A stretch of 64,000 nt of DNA from Kitasatospora phosalacinea (lineage in GTDB: Bacteria > Actinomycetota > Actinomycetes > Streptomycetales > Streptomycetaceae), in assembly GCF_000716545.1 (NCBI RefSeq), contig NZ_JNWZ01000005.1:62001-126000 (forward strand), read 5' to 3'. Each line of letters begins with the position of its first letter. Within the stretch, counting starts at the first letter, position 1. The position numbers were made by a program, and so were the translations under genes. Shown here in pieces: positions 8,980 to 20,709 of the stretch. Below the pieces are notes generated by a model. That model was not told where the DNA came from and made no database searches. It was given only the letters and a program-made list of their open reading frames with translations.

Positions 8980-10090
8980 AGTCGGACCAGCCCTCCCGGT
9001 ACGCCGCCCAGTGGTCCGGCGTCGCCGCGAAGTCCACGTACAGCGCGAGGCCGAAGTTCTGCCGCCCGCCCGGGCCGAGGCCCAGCCGCGCCCCGCGGAC
9101 CGCCGCGCGGACGGTCTCGGCGTCGCCCCGGTGCGAGGGCGTGTCCGCCCAGTACGCGGGCAGGCCCATCAGCAGGTCGACGTCCGGCGGGGTGTTGGCG
9201 AGGGCGAGCGAGGTCTGCCGGGCGACGTAGCCGCCGTACAGGGACTCCACCGGCATCGAGGTATCGTAGGACATCACCGCGACCTGGTCGACCCGCCGCG
9301 CCGCCGCCGCGAAGTACCCGGCCGACCAGTACTTGCCGTGGTCGCTGAGCGCGAAGGTGACCCGGCCCAGCCCGGGGACGGGGTCGATCTGCGGGGCGGC
9401 GATGGACAGCGGCACCGAGCGGGCGGCGGTCAGCCCGTGCACCTGGTCGAGCAGGGCGAGGAAGCCGGGGGAGCCCGAGTGCACCGGCTCCAGGTCGAAG
9501 TGGACGCCGTCGAAGCCCAGGTCGAGGACCTGCCCCGCGGCGGCGGCGATCCGGTCCCGGACGTCGGCGCGGTCCAGGTGCAGGCCGACCTTCTCCGGCG
9601 CCACCACGTCCCCCAGCCAGGACTGGACCCGCACCCCCGGCATCGCCGCGTGCGCCCGGGCCAGGAAGTCCGCCGCGCCGGGCGCCAGCGCCGGGTCGAG
9701 CGAGCCGTCGTGCTCCAGCGGCCCGGTGTGCACGTACAGGTCGTGGATGCCGGTGCGGCGCACCTTCGCGGCCAGCGCGGTCAGCTCCTCGGGCGTGCGC
9801 CGCCCGTCGACCCAGGCGTGGCCCAGCCAGATCGCGTCCTTGCCGCGGGTGCGGGCGTCCGCGGCCGGCTCGCCGGCGTACTCCCAGCGCAACGCCGCGG
9901 CCGCGCCGAGCACCGGCAGCACCACCAGGGCGAGCGCGGTGCCCAGCGCGGTGAGGACGCGCCGGCGCCGGCTCCAGCGGATCCGCCCGCGCCGGCGGCG
10001 GCGCACCCGGGCGGCCAGTGTCCGCCATTCGGACGGACGCAGGGCGAGCCCCGCGCGCTTCCACCGGCTCTGCTCCCCCGAAGCGGGCAT
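8978..10090 (-). CDS. Membrane-anchored GH18-like (chitinase-fold) glycosidase
   Basis: The product of 370 residues has a basic cytoplasmic N-terminus (Arg-rich, residues 9-45), one membrane helix (~46-66) and an extracytoplasmic TIM-barrel-like domain. The segment FDGVHFDLEP (Asp194-Glu201) matches the GH18 catalytic signature DGxDxDxE with the middle Asp replaced by His197; the catalytic Glu201 is present. QVAVMSYDT later in the chain is another GH18 strand motif. Substrate is unknown; peptidoglycan, chitin-like or exopolysaccharide glycans are possible. It is transcribed convergently to the glucosidase and divergently from metH. The His substitution may alter or reduce activity. Confidence 0.72.
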   Translation of the reverse strand: MPASGEQSRWKRAGLALRPSEWRTLAARVRRRRRGRIRWSRRRRVLTALGTALALVVLPVLGAAAALRWEYAGEPAADARTRGKDAIWLGHAWVDGRRTPEELTALAAKVRRTGIHDLYVHTGPLEHDGSLDPALAPGAADFLARAHAAMPGVRVQSWLGDVVAPEKVGLHLDRADVRDRIAAAAGQVLDLGFDGVHFDLEPVHSGSPGFLALLDQVHGLTAARSVPLSIAAPQIDPVPGLGRVTFALSDHGKYWSAGYFAAAARRVDQVAVMSYDTSMPVESLYGGYVARQTSLALANTPPDVDLLMGLPAYWADTPSHRGDAETVRAAVRGARLGLGPGGRQNFGLALYVDFAATPDHWAAYREGWSD

Positions 10091-10169
10091 GATCGTGCTC
10101 CCTTCCGGTGGACAGGGACGCCCACAATGTGGAAAAGGTTCCGCCCGGACCCGGCCGGACCGATACCCT

Positions 10170-10202
10170 GGCGGGGTGCACCCCCGGTCCAGGCGGGGTG
10201 CA
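10170..10202. repeat. 11-bp direct repeats upstream of metH, 22 bp apart
   Basis: GGCGGGGTGCA occurs at 10170-10180 and again at 10192-10202. The 22-bp spacing is two helical turns, which suits a dimeric regulator binding one DNA face. A GATACC -10-like element (10162-10167) lies just upstream of the first copy. No cobalamin-riboswitch conserved box was recognised in 10091-10236. Confidence 0.45.
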
Positions 10203-10236
10203 TAGCCGACAGCCGTCGCACTCAGGGAGCAGCCAC

Positions 10237-13740
<3,504 letters not shown>

Positions 13741-13840
13741 TCCTCCGACCGGGCATCATCCGTTCGCCGCACCGCCGCCCGGTGCAATCCCACCGGGCGG
13801 GCGTATTCTTGATGATCCTGAAACGGGCCGGTCCGCAGTT

Positions 13841-13879
13841 AGGCCCCGCCCGGCCGGTCTTGCCGGCCGGGCGGGGCCT
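13841..13879 (+). terminator. Strong 17-bp hairpin terminator downstream of metH
   Basis: The arms at 13841-13857 and 13863-13879 are perfect inverted copies (AGGCCCCGCCCGGCCGG) around the loop TCTTG. It lies between metH and the HAD hydrolase gene, which probably has its own promoter. Confidence 0.75.
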
Positions 13880-13946
13880 GGCGGGCCGGCCCGTGCCATC
13901 CCCGGACGCACCCGCGCCGGGGCATCCGACAGGAAGGACGGCGCGC

Positions 13947-14651
13947 ATGACGACGGTCTCGACCCCGCTCCGCATCGACGGGGACGGCGAGGACGGCGGC
14001 CTGCACGCCGTCCTGCTCGACATGGACGGCACCCTGGTCGACACCGAGGACTCCTGGTGGCAGGCCGAGGTCGACCTGTTCGCCGAACTCGGCCACCGGC
14101 TCACCGCCGAGGACCGCACCCACGTGGTCGGCGGCCCGATGACCCGGGTGATCGACTACCTGATCACCCGCACCGCGGTCACCCTCAGCCCGGCCGAGCT
14201 GACCGTCCTGATCAACCAGCGCTTCGTCGACCTGCTGGCCGGCGGCGTCCCGCTGATGCCCGGCGCCGAGCGGCTGCTCAACACCCTGGCCGCGCACGGC
14301 GTCCCGACCGCCCTGGTGTCCGCCTCGCACCGGCACATCATCGACATCGTGCTGCGCAGCCTGGGCGCCCAGCACTTCGCCTTCACCGTGGCCGGCGACG
14401 AGGTCGCCCGGACCAAGCCGCACCCCGACCCCTACCTGGCCGCCGCCGCCCGGTTCGGCGCCGACCCGGCCCGCTGCGTGGTCGTCGAGGACACCCCCAC
14501 CGGCGTCGCCGCCGCCGAGGCGGCCGGCTGCCCGGTCATCGCCGTCCCCTCCATCGCCGCCATCGAGCCCGCCCCCGGCCGCCTGGTGCTGCCCTCGCTG
14601 GAGCACGTCGACCTCGACCTGCTGCGCACCCTGGCCGCCTCCCGGGTGTGA
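13947..14651 (+). CDS. HAD-superfamily phosphatase (beta-phosphoglucomutase-like)
   Basis: The product of 234 residues has all HAD motifs: LLDMDGTLVDTE (nucleophile and acid/base Asp), VSAS (motif II), ARTKPHPDPY (motif III Lys) and VVEDTPTGVAAA (motif IV acids). A helical cap between motifs I and II marks subfamily I. Such proteins dephosphorylate small sugar phosphates, phosphoglycolate or nucleotides; the substrate is not predictable here. ATG at 13947 follows AGGAAGGA. It stands as a single gene between hairpins. Confidence 0.88.
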   Translation: MTTVSTPLRIDGDGEDGGLHAVLLDMDGTLVDTEDSWWQAEVDLFAELGHRLTAEDRTHVVGGPMTRVIDYLITRTAVTLSPAELTVLINQRFVDLLAGGVPLMPGAERLLNTLAAHGVPTALVSASHRHIIDIVLRSLGAQHFAFTVAGDEVARTKPHPDPYLAAAARFGADPARCVVVEDTPTGVAAAEAAGCPVIAVPSIAAIEPAPGRLVLPSLEHVDLDLLRTLAASRV

Positions 14652-14683
14652 GCTTCGTCTCGGTCACACCCTTTGCCGGTTTC

Positions 14684-14709
14684 GTTCCGCGTCCGGTGGT
14701 ACGCGGAAC
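14684..14709 (+). terminator. 9-bp hairpin in the 345-bp gap after the HAD gene
   Basis: GTTCCGCGT and ACGCGGAAC flank an 8-base loop, 33 bases after the HAD stop. The rest of the gap (14710-14996) shows no convincing ORF; it should hold the promoter of the binding-protein gene at 14997, but I could not assign -10/-35 boxes with confidence. Confidence 0.45.
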
Positions 14710-14996
14710 GTGTCCGTCGCCGCGGGCGAAAACGGGCATTGGCTGACAACTCGTCGGCCGTCGCGGCAAGATCATCCGAACTCGGTGCGACCGCGGACCG
14801 AACCCTCGGTGACCGCCCGGGGGCGATATGGCACGCTAAGGCGCGTTCAGTCCCCGTGCCGTGCCGCCGCCCACCCCGGAAACCCGGGACGAAGGGCGCG
14901 CGCGGCCGCAGCAGACCCGCGGCCCCGCCCGACCCCGGCGCCGGGCGGCGGGCACCGGCGACAGCCGGCCGCACGCAGTGAGGAAGACCACCCCGC

Positions 14997-16589
14997 ATGA
15001 CGACGCCCAACCGCCTGGCCGTGCTCAGCTGTGCCGCTCTCGTCGCCACCACGGCAGCCGGCTGCGCCTCCGTCGAGAAGGTCGCCGGCGGCGACGGTGA
15101 CGGCACCATCACCATGGGCACCACCAACGTGACCAGCGTGCTCGACCCGGCCGGTGCGTACGACGCGGGCTCCTGGCTGATCCTGAACAACGCCTTCCAG
15201 TCGCTGCTGAGCTTCCCGCCCGGCGCGACCGAGCCGCAGCCCGACGCCGCCGAGTCCTGCCGCTTCACCGGTGCCGACGCCCTCACCTACAAGTGCACCC
15301 TGCGCAGCGGCCTGAAGTTCTCCAACGGGCACCCGCTGACCGCCCAGGACGTCAAGTTCTCCGTCGACCGGGTCAAGAAGATCGCCGACCCGTCCGGCCC
15401 GAGCCCGCTGCTGTCGACCATCGCCTCGGTGGACGCCTCCGGCGACCGCGAGGTCGTCTTCCACCTGGAGAGCCCGGACGCGGTGCTCCCGGCCAAGCTG
15501 GCCTCCGCGGCCGGCTCGATCGTCGACCACCAGGTCTTCCCGGCGGACGGGCTGCTCGGCAACACCTCCCTGGTCGGCTCCGGTCCCTACAAGATCGACT
15601 CGGTCGAGATGAAGGGCAAGGCCCCGAAGAAGATCCAGCTCAGCGCCAATCCGAGCTACCAGGGCACCGCCCAGCTGCACAACAGCAAGTTCACGGTGCA
15701 GTACTTCGACAAGCCCGAAGAGCTGAAGACCGCCCTGGACGGCAAGGCGGTCGACCTCACCGACAACAGCCTCGACCCCACCGAGGCCGCCAAGATCAGG
15801 ACCGACGACCTGTCCGGCGCCGGCACCCTCCGGGTCGCCGAGGGCGCCTCCGGCGACACCCGCTACCTGGTGTTCAACACCAAGGACGAGACCGGCGGCA
15901 ACCAGGCCGTCCGGCAGGCCGCCGCCCAGCTGATCGACCGCAAGGCGATCTCCCAGGACGTGTACGCGGGCACCGTGCAGCCGCTGTACTCGGTCGTCCC
16001 GGCGGGCGTGGCCGGCCACAACACCGCCTTCTTCGACAAGTACGGCGAGCCCGACCCGGTCAAGGCCAAGCGCATCCTGAACAACGCGCACGTCACCACC
16101 CCGGTCAAGCTCACCCTGACCTGGTCCCGGGCCCGGGCCGGCGCCGCCGAGCTGGAGGCCGTCAAGCAGGAGCTGGAGAACGGCGACCTGTTCCAGGTCA
16201 CCGTCCAGCAGGAGCCCGACTGGACGGCCTACCAGGCCGGCTGGAAGAACGGCAGCTACCAGGCCTACACCGTCGGCTGGACGCCCGACTACGCCGACGC
16301 CGACGACTACATCAGCCCGCTGGTGGTCAACGGCGGCGCCTACCACAACGGTTGGAACAACCCGCAGATCAGCGACAAGCTGGTGCCCGAGTCGATCAAG
16401 CTCACCGACCGCACCGGCGGCGGCGCCTACGACCAGATCCAGAAGATCCTGGCCGACGCCGTCCCGATGGTCCCGCTGTTCCAGAACAAGTCCTTCTACG
16501 TCTACCACCCCGGCATCACCGGCGTGGACAGCACCATGGACAACACCGGCGTGTTCCGGTTCTGGCAGATCGGCCGCACCTCGCAGTGA
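14997..16589 (+). CDS. Orphan oligopeptide-type ABC substrate-binding lipoprotein (SBP_bac_5)
   Basis: The product of 530 residues begins with a lipoprotein signal (MTTPNRLAVLSCAALVATT) and the lipobox TAAGC. Family landmarks include YKCTLRSGLKFSNGHPLTAQDVKFSVDR cut short here to its key part LKFSNGHPLTAQDVKFS, and the late VGWTPDYADADDY. These proteins bind peptides, nickel chelates, opines or sugars for DppBCDF/OppBCDF transporters. No permease or ATPase genes adjoin it, so it must serve a transporter encoded elsewhere or act as a sensor. The GAGGAAG upstream of ATG 14997 is a good ribosome-binding site. Confidence 0.88.
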   Translation: MTTPNRLAVLSCAALVATTAAGCASVEKVAGGDGDGTITMGTTNVTSVLDPAGAYDAGSWLILNNAFQSLLSFPPGATEPQPDAAESCRFTGADALTYKCTLRSGLKFSNGHPLTAQDVKFSVDRVKKIADPSGPSPLLSTIASVDASGDREVVFHLESPDAVLPAKLASAAGSIVDHQVFPADGLLGNTSLVGSGPYKIDSVEMKGKAPKKIQLSANPSYQGTAQLHNSKFTVQYFDKPEELKTALDGKAVDLTDNSLDPTEAAKIRTDDLSGAGTLRVAEGASGDTRYLVFNTKDETGGNQAVRQAAAQLIDRKAISQDVYAGTVQPLYSVVPAGVAGHNTAFFDKYGEPDPVKAKRILNNAHVTTPVKLTLTWSRARAGAAELEAVKQELENGDLFQVTVQQEPDWTAYQAGWKNGSYQAYTVGWTPDYADADDYISPLVVNGGAYHNGWNNPQISDKLVPESIKLTDRTGGGAYDQIQKILADAVPMVPLFQNKSFYVYHPGITGVDSTMDNTGVFRFWQIGRTSQ

Positions 16590-16602
16590 CCCGGGCCCCG
16601 CG

Positions 16603-16642
16603 CGAACGGCCCGCCACCCCCTGCGGGGTGGCGGGCCGTTCG
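16603..16642. terminator. Bidirectional 18-bp hairpin terminator
   Basis: A perfect inverted repeat, arms 16603-16620 and 16625-16642 around the loop CTGC, sits between the convergent binding-protein gene and response-regulator gene. It probably terminates both. Confidence 0.8.
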
Positions 16643-16670
16643 GCGTGCCGGGCCCGGGGCCGAGCCGGGC

Positions 16671-17342
16671 CTACAGCGAGCCGGGGCGCACCAGGCCGCT
16701 CTCGTACGCGTACACCGCCGCCTGCACCCGGTCGCGCAGCTGCAGCTTGGTCAGCACGTGGCCGACGTGCGTCTTCACCGTGGTCTCCGAGACGAACAGC
16801 TCGGCGGCGATCTCCGCGTTCGACAGGCCGCGCGCCACCAGCCGCAGCACCTCCACCTCGCGCTCGGTCAGCACCGTCAGCGCCTGCGGCGGCGTCTCGT
16901 CCCCCGAGGGCAGCTTGGTGGCGTACATGTCCAGCAGTCGGCGGGTCACCGACGGGGCCAGCATCGCCGCGCCGTCCGCCACCACCCGGATCGCCTGCAC
17001 CAGCTCCTCGGCCGGCACGTCCTTCAGCAGGAAGCCGCTGGCACCCGCCCGCAGCGCCTCCACCACGTACTCGTCCAGGTCGAAGGTGGTCAGCACCAGC
17101 ACCTTCGCCGGGCCGTCCCGCTCCGGGCCGGCGATCCGCCTGGTCGCCTCCACGCCGTCCATCCGCGGCATCCGGATGTCCATCAGCACCACGTCCGGCT
17201 GCAGGGCGCGGACCTGGTCCAGCGCCTGCTGCCCGTCGCCCGCCTCGCCGACCACCACCAGGTCGGGCTCGGCCTCCAGGATCATCCGGAAACCGGTACG
17301 CAGCAGCGGCTGGTCGTCCACCAGCAGCACACGGATCGTCAC
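16671..17342 (-). CDS. NarL/LuxR-family response regulator
   Basis: The product of 223 residues has an N-terminal receiver domain (phosphoacceptor Asp55 in VVLMDIRMP, switch Thr in VLTTFDLDEY, conserved Lys in LLKD) and a C-terminal LuxR-type helix-turn-helix (LTEREVEVLRLVARGLSNAE). No histidine kinase gene is adjacent, so it is an orphan regulator here. Its GTG start (reverse complement of 17340-17342) abuts the TAG stop of the RecB-family gene with no spacer, so translation is probably coupled to that gene. Confidence 0.92.
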   Translation of the reverse strand: MTIRVLLVDDQPLLRTGFRMILEAEPDLVVVGEAGDGQQALDQVRALQPDVVLMDIRMPRMDGVEATRRIAGPERDGPAKVLVLTTFDLDEYVVEALRAGASGFLLKDVPAEELVQAIRVVADGAAMLAPSVTRRLLDMYATKLPSGDETPPQALTVLTEREVEVLRLVARGLSNAEIAAELFVSETTVKTHVGHVLTKLQLRDRVQAAVYAYESGLVRPGSL

Positions 17343-18209
17343 CTACGACTCCTTGCCGGAAATGGTCACAGTGGTCAGCGGCAGTGGGTACGGCGGGGGA
17401 GTGCCGCCGAACTCCGGGCACGACGCCTTGTGGTCGCACCAGTCGCACAGCCGGTTGCGCGTCGCCGGGAAGTCACCGGTGGCCACCGCCGCCGAGATCG
17501 CCTCCCACAGCGCCTCCAGCTTCCGCTCCACCGCCAGCAGGTCGGCCTCGTCCGGGTCGTACGTCACCACGTCCCCGCCGCCGCCCAGGTACACCAGCTG
17601 CAGGCGCTTGGGGACGATGCCCTTCCAGCGCCACACCACCAGTGCGTAGAACTTCATCTGGAACATCGCCTTGCCCTCGAAGTCCCGCGAGGGGGCCCGG
17701 CCGGTCTTGTAGTCCACCAGCCGCACCTCGCCGGACGGCGCGACGTCCACCCGGTCGACGTACCCGCGCAGCAGCAGGCCCGAGGGCAGCGCGGTCTCCA
17801 CGTACAGCTCCCGCTCCACCGGGTGCAGCCGCGCCGGGTCCTCCAGCCGGAACCACTTCTCCACCAGCTTCTCGGCGTCCGCCAGCCAGCCGGCCAACTT
17901 CTCCGGCTCGCCCGGGAACAGTTCGGACAGCTCCGGCCGTTCCCCCAGCAACCGCTCCCACTGCGGGCCCAGCAGCCCGAGCGCCCGCTGCGGCGTGCGC
18001 TCGGCCGGCGGGTGGTCGAACAGCCGCTCCAGCACCGCGTGCACCAGCGTCCCCCGGGTGGCGGCCGCGCTCGGCGGCTCCGGCAGCCGGTCGATCACCC
18101 GCAGCCGGTACAGCAGCGGGCAGGTCATGTAGTCACCCGCCCGGGACGGCGACAGCCCGGTCGGCCGGGCGGCCGGACGCGGAGCGGGCGAAGGGTCGGT
18201 CTGCTGCAT
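17343..18209 (-). CDS. RecB-family PD-(D/E)XK nuclease with probable Fe-S cluster
   Basis: The product of 288 residues contains the nuclease core VRLVDYKTGRAP, matching PD-(D/E)XK motifs II and III, plus the QMKFYAL helix typical of RecB/AddB/Cas4 nucleases. Cys30 (MTCPLLYRLR) and three late cysteines (LCDWCDHKASC) match the AddB/Cas4 [4Fe-4S] pattern that clamps the fold. The function is probably DNA-end processing or repair; Cas4 is unlikely because no CRISPR genes are present. The gene is co-transcribed with the response regulator whose start follows its stop directly. A physiological link between the two is not obvious. Confidence 0.87.
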   Translation of the reverse strand: MQQTDPSPAPRPAARPTGLSPSRAGDYMTCPLLYRLRVIDRLPEPPSAAATRGTLVHAVLERLFDHPPAERTPQRALGLLGPQWERLLGERPELSELFPGEPEKLAGWLADAEKLVEKWFRLEDPARLHPVERELYVETALPSGLLLRGYVDRVDVAPSGEVRLVDYKTGRAPSRDFEGKAMFQMKFYALVVWRWKGIVPKRLQLVYLGGGGDVVTYDPDEADLLAVERKLEALWEAISAAVATGDFPATRNRLCDWCDHKASCPEFGGTPPPYPLPLTTVTISGKES

Positions 18210-18359
18210 GCCACGACCCTATTGCACCGGACCGACACGATGGGCGAACGGGTCGAAGAGCTGGGTATAGGAAGGGGGAGGGCGGGGTGCGCCGCCGTTC
18301 CCGGGGCGTGATCACGTAGCGTACGAGGCACCAGCGGACGGCGGGACGGAAGGAGCACG

Positions 18360-19544
18360 GTGAACGACACCGAGGGGCGGGCACCGGAGAAGCCGAAACC
18401 CGACGACCAGCCGCGCGGCGGCATCCTGATGGGCCGTCCCTTCGGCGTGCCCGTCTACGTCACCCCGTCCTGGTTCCTGGTCGCCGCGCTGATCACCTGG
18501 ATCTTCGGCAGCCGCCTCGCCGAGGTCCTGCCCGACCTCGGCGCCGCCCGCTACCTGCTCGCCTTCTCGTTCGCCGTCGCCTTCTACGGCTCGGTGCTGG
18601 TCCACGAACTCGCCCACACCGTGGTCGGGCTGCACTACGAGCTCGGCGTGCGCCGGATCCAGCTCCAGTTCCTCGGCGGCGTCTCCGAGATCGAGAAGGA
18701 GGCCGACCGTCCCTGGCGCGAGTTCTGGCTCGCCTTCGTCGGCCCGCTGCTCTCGCTCGCCCTCGGCGGCGCCTTCTGGCTCGGCCTGCGCGCCGTCGAA
18801 CCCGCCACCGTCCCCGGCGTGCTGCTCGCCGGCCTGATGGTCTCCAACCTGGTCGTCGCCGCCTTCAACCTGCTCCCCGGCCTCCCGCTGGACGGCGGGC
18901 GGATGCTGCGCGCCGTCGTCTGGGCCGTCACCGGCAACCCGATGAAGGGCACCCGGGCCGCGGTCTGGGTCGGCCGCGCGCTGGCGATCGCCGTCGTCCT
19001 CGGCCTGCCGGTCCTCAGCTCCTCCCAGGACGTCGAGCGCACCACCACCGAGGCCATGGTCGACGGCGTGCTCGCCGCCATCCTCGGATTCATCATCTGG
19101 CAGGGCGCCGGCAACTCGCTGCGCAACGCCCGCCTCAAGGAGGTGCTGCCCCGGCTCAAGGTCCGCGAGATGGCCCGCCGCAGCATCGACGTCCCCGCCG
19201 ACACCCCCCTCGGCGAGGCCATGCGCCGGGCCCGCGAGGTGCACGCCGGGGCGATCGTGGTGGTCGACGGACGCGGCGAGCCGACCGCCGTGGTCAAGGA
19301 GTCCGCGGTCAGCGACGTCCCCGAGCACCGCCGCCCCTGGATCGCCGTCAGCGCCGTCTCCCGCGACCTCGAACCGGGCCTCACCGTCCCCGTCGACCTG
19401 GCGGGCGAACAGATCCTCGACACCCTGCGCCGCGCCCCCGCCACCGAGTACCTGGTGGTCCGCCCGGACGGCTCGGTCTACGGCGTCCTCTCCCTCACCG
19501 ACCTCGAGCGCAAGCTCACCGCCGCGCTCCAGGGCCGCCCCTGA
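18360..19544 (+). CDS. Site-2-protease-type zinc metalloprotease (M50) with CBS domains
   Basis: The product of 394 residues is a polytopic membrane protease. The zinc site is LVHELAH (His82, Glu83, His86) in the second or third helix, and the third ligand lies in NLLPGLPLDGGRML (Asp178). About five to six hydrophobic segments span residues ~30-260. The cytoplasmic C-terminus (~265-394) is a CBS-domain pair, as in actinobacterial Rip3-like proteases. Such enzymes cut membrane proteins such as anti-sigma factors within the membrane. GTG at 18360 follows GGAAGGA. It is divergent from the RecB-family gene; the target is unknown. Confidence 0.9.
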   Translation: MNDTEGRAPEKPKPDDQPRGGILMGRPFGVPVYVTPSWFLVAALITWIFGSRLAEVLPDLGAARYLLAFSFAVAFYGSVLVHELAHTVVGLHYELGVRRIQLQFLGGVSEIEKEADRPWREFWLAFVGPLLSLALGGAFWLGLRAVEPATVPGVLLAGLMVSNLVVAAFNLLPGLPLDGGRMLRAVVWAVTGNPMKGTRAAVWVGRALAIAVVLGLPVLSSSQDVERTTTEAMVDGVLAAILGFIIWQGAGNSLRNARLKEVLPRLKVREMARRSIDVPADTPLGEAMRRAREVHAGAIVVVDGRGEPTAVVKESAVSDVPEHRRPWIAVSAVSRDLEPGLTVPVDLAGEQILDTLRRAPATEYLVVRPDGSVYGVLSLTDLERKLTAALQGRP

Positions 19545-19599
19545 CCGGCCCCGCGGAACCGGGACGATCATGTGGTCGGGGGCAGCCCTCCCGCTCCCG

Positions 19600-19605
19600 T
19601 AGGAT
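19600..19605 (+). promoter_or_regulatory. -10 element TAGGAT giving a probable leaderless trmI transcript
   Basis: TAGGAT ends seven bases before ATG 19613. In actinobacteria a TANNNT hexamer this close to a start codon usually marks transcription beginning at the start codon itself. This also supports ATG 19613 over the in-frame ATG 19604, which overlaps the hexamer. Confidence 0.55.
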
Positions 19606-19612
19606 GGCCCCC

Positions 19613-20581
19613 ATGTCCGAACCGACCGGTGCCGCCCGCCGACGCGGGCCCTTCAAGGTCGGGGACCAGGTCCAGCTGACCGACCCCAAGGGCCGCCACT
19701 ACACGTTCACGCTCCAGGCCGGGAACCAGTTCCACACCCACAAGGGTGCGTTCCCGCACGACGAGCTGATCGGCGCTCCCGAGGGCACGGTCGTCCGCAC
19801 GACGGGCAACGTCCCGTACCTCGCGCTGCGCCCCCTGCTCCCCGACTACGTCCTGTCCATGCCGCGCGGCGCGGCCGTGATCTACCCCAAGGACGCGGGG
19901 CAGATCCTGGCCATGGCCGACATCTTCGCCGGCGCCCGGGTGGTCGAGGCGGGCGTCGGCTCCGGCGCCCTCTCCACCTACCTGCTGCGCGCCGTCGGCG
20001 ACACCGGCATGCTCGCCTCCTACGAGCGCCGGCAGGACTTCGCCGACATCGCCAAGGGCAACGTGGAGCGCTACTTCGGCGGCCCGCACCCGGCCTGGAA
20101 GCTCACCGTCGGCGACCTCCAGGACAACCTGGTCGAGGCCGACGTCGACCGCGTCATCCTCGACATGCTCGCCCCCTGGGAGTGCCTGGACGTCGCCTCC
20201 AAGGCGCTCGTCCCCGGCGGCCTGATCTGCTGCTACGTGGCCACCACCACCCAGATGTCGCGCACCGTCGAGGCGCTGCGCGAGCACGGCAGCTTCACCG
20301 AGCCGCAGGCCTGGGAGACCATGGTCCGCACCTGGCACCTGGAGGGCCTGGCCGTCCGCCCGGACCACCGGATGATCGGCCACACCGGCTTCCTGCTCAC
20401 CGCCCGCCGCCTCGCCGACGGCGTCGAGCCCCCGCTGCGCCGCCGCCGCCCCGCCAAGGGCTCCTACGGCGAGGACTACGAGACCGGCCCGGAGAGCGAG
20501 CTCACCCTCGCCGAGCGCGCCGCCGTCCGCAAGGCGCAGCGCGAAGCGGCCTCGCACGAGGCGCGGGAGCTGCCGCAGTAG
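19613..20581 (+). CDS. trmI: tRNA (adenine-58-N1)-methyltransferase TrmI
   Basis: The product of 322 residues methylates A58 in the T-loop of tRNA using S-adenosylmethionine (EC 2.1.1.220 family). An N-terminal OB-like domain (residues ~10-75) is followed by a Rossmann methyltransferase domain with VVEAGVGSGALSTYLLRAVG as the cofactor loop and the DMLAPWE segment near the active site. It sits at the left edge of the proteasome region, as in other actinomycetes. A longer start (19604) adds three residues but is disfavoured by the promoter position. Confidence 0.93.
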   Translation: MSEPTGAARRRGPFKVGDQVQLTDPKGRHYTFTLQAGNQFHTHKGAFPHDELIGAPEGTVVRTTGNVPYLALRPLLPDYVLSMPRGAAVIYPKDAGQILAMADIFAGARVVEAGVGSGALSTYLLRAVGDTGMLASYERRQDFADIAKGNVERYFGGPHPAWKLTVGDLQDNLVEADVDRVILDMLAPWECLDVASKALVPGGLICCYVATTTQMSRTVEALREHGSFTEPQAWETMVRTWHLEGLAVRPDHRMIGHTGFLLTARRLADGVEPPLRRRRPAKGSYGEDYETGPESELTLAERAAVRKAQREAASHEARELPQ

Positions 20582-20709
20582 CGGTCGGCGCGACCCGGCT
20601 GTCGGCGTCCTCCGCCCGGCGCCGTTGCCCGCGCCCCTGGTTGCGCGCGGTGCGCGGGTCTGTGGAAGGATGCGCGGACCGGAAAGGGCGGACCGTGAAG
20701 GGGAGTCTC

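Noticed and set aside
10091..10236. Cobalamin riboswitch upstream of metH
   Set aside because: No conserved B12-box-like sequence could be read, and the region is short with promoter-like features instead.
17343..18209. Cas4 nuclease
   Set aside because: The Fe-S/PD-(D/E)XK pattern is shared with RecB/AddB-type proteins, and no repeats or other cas genes are present in the window.
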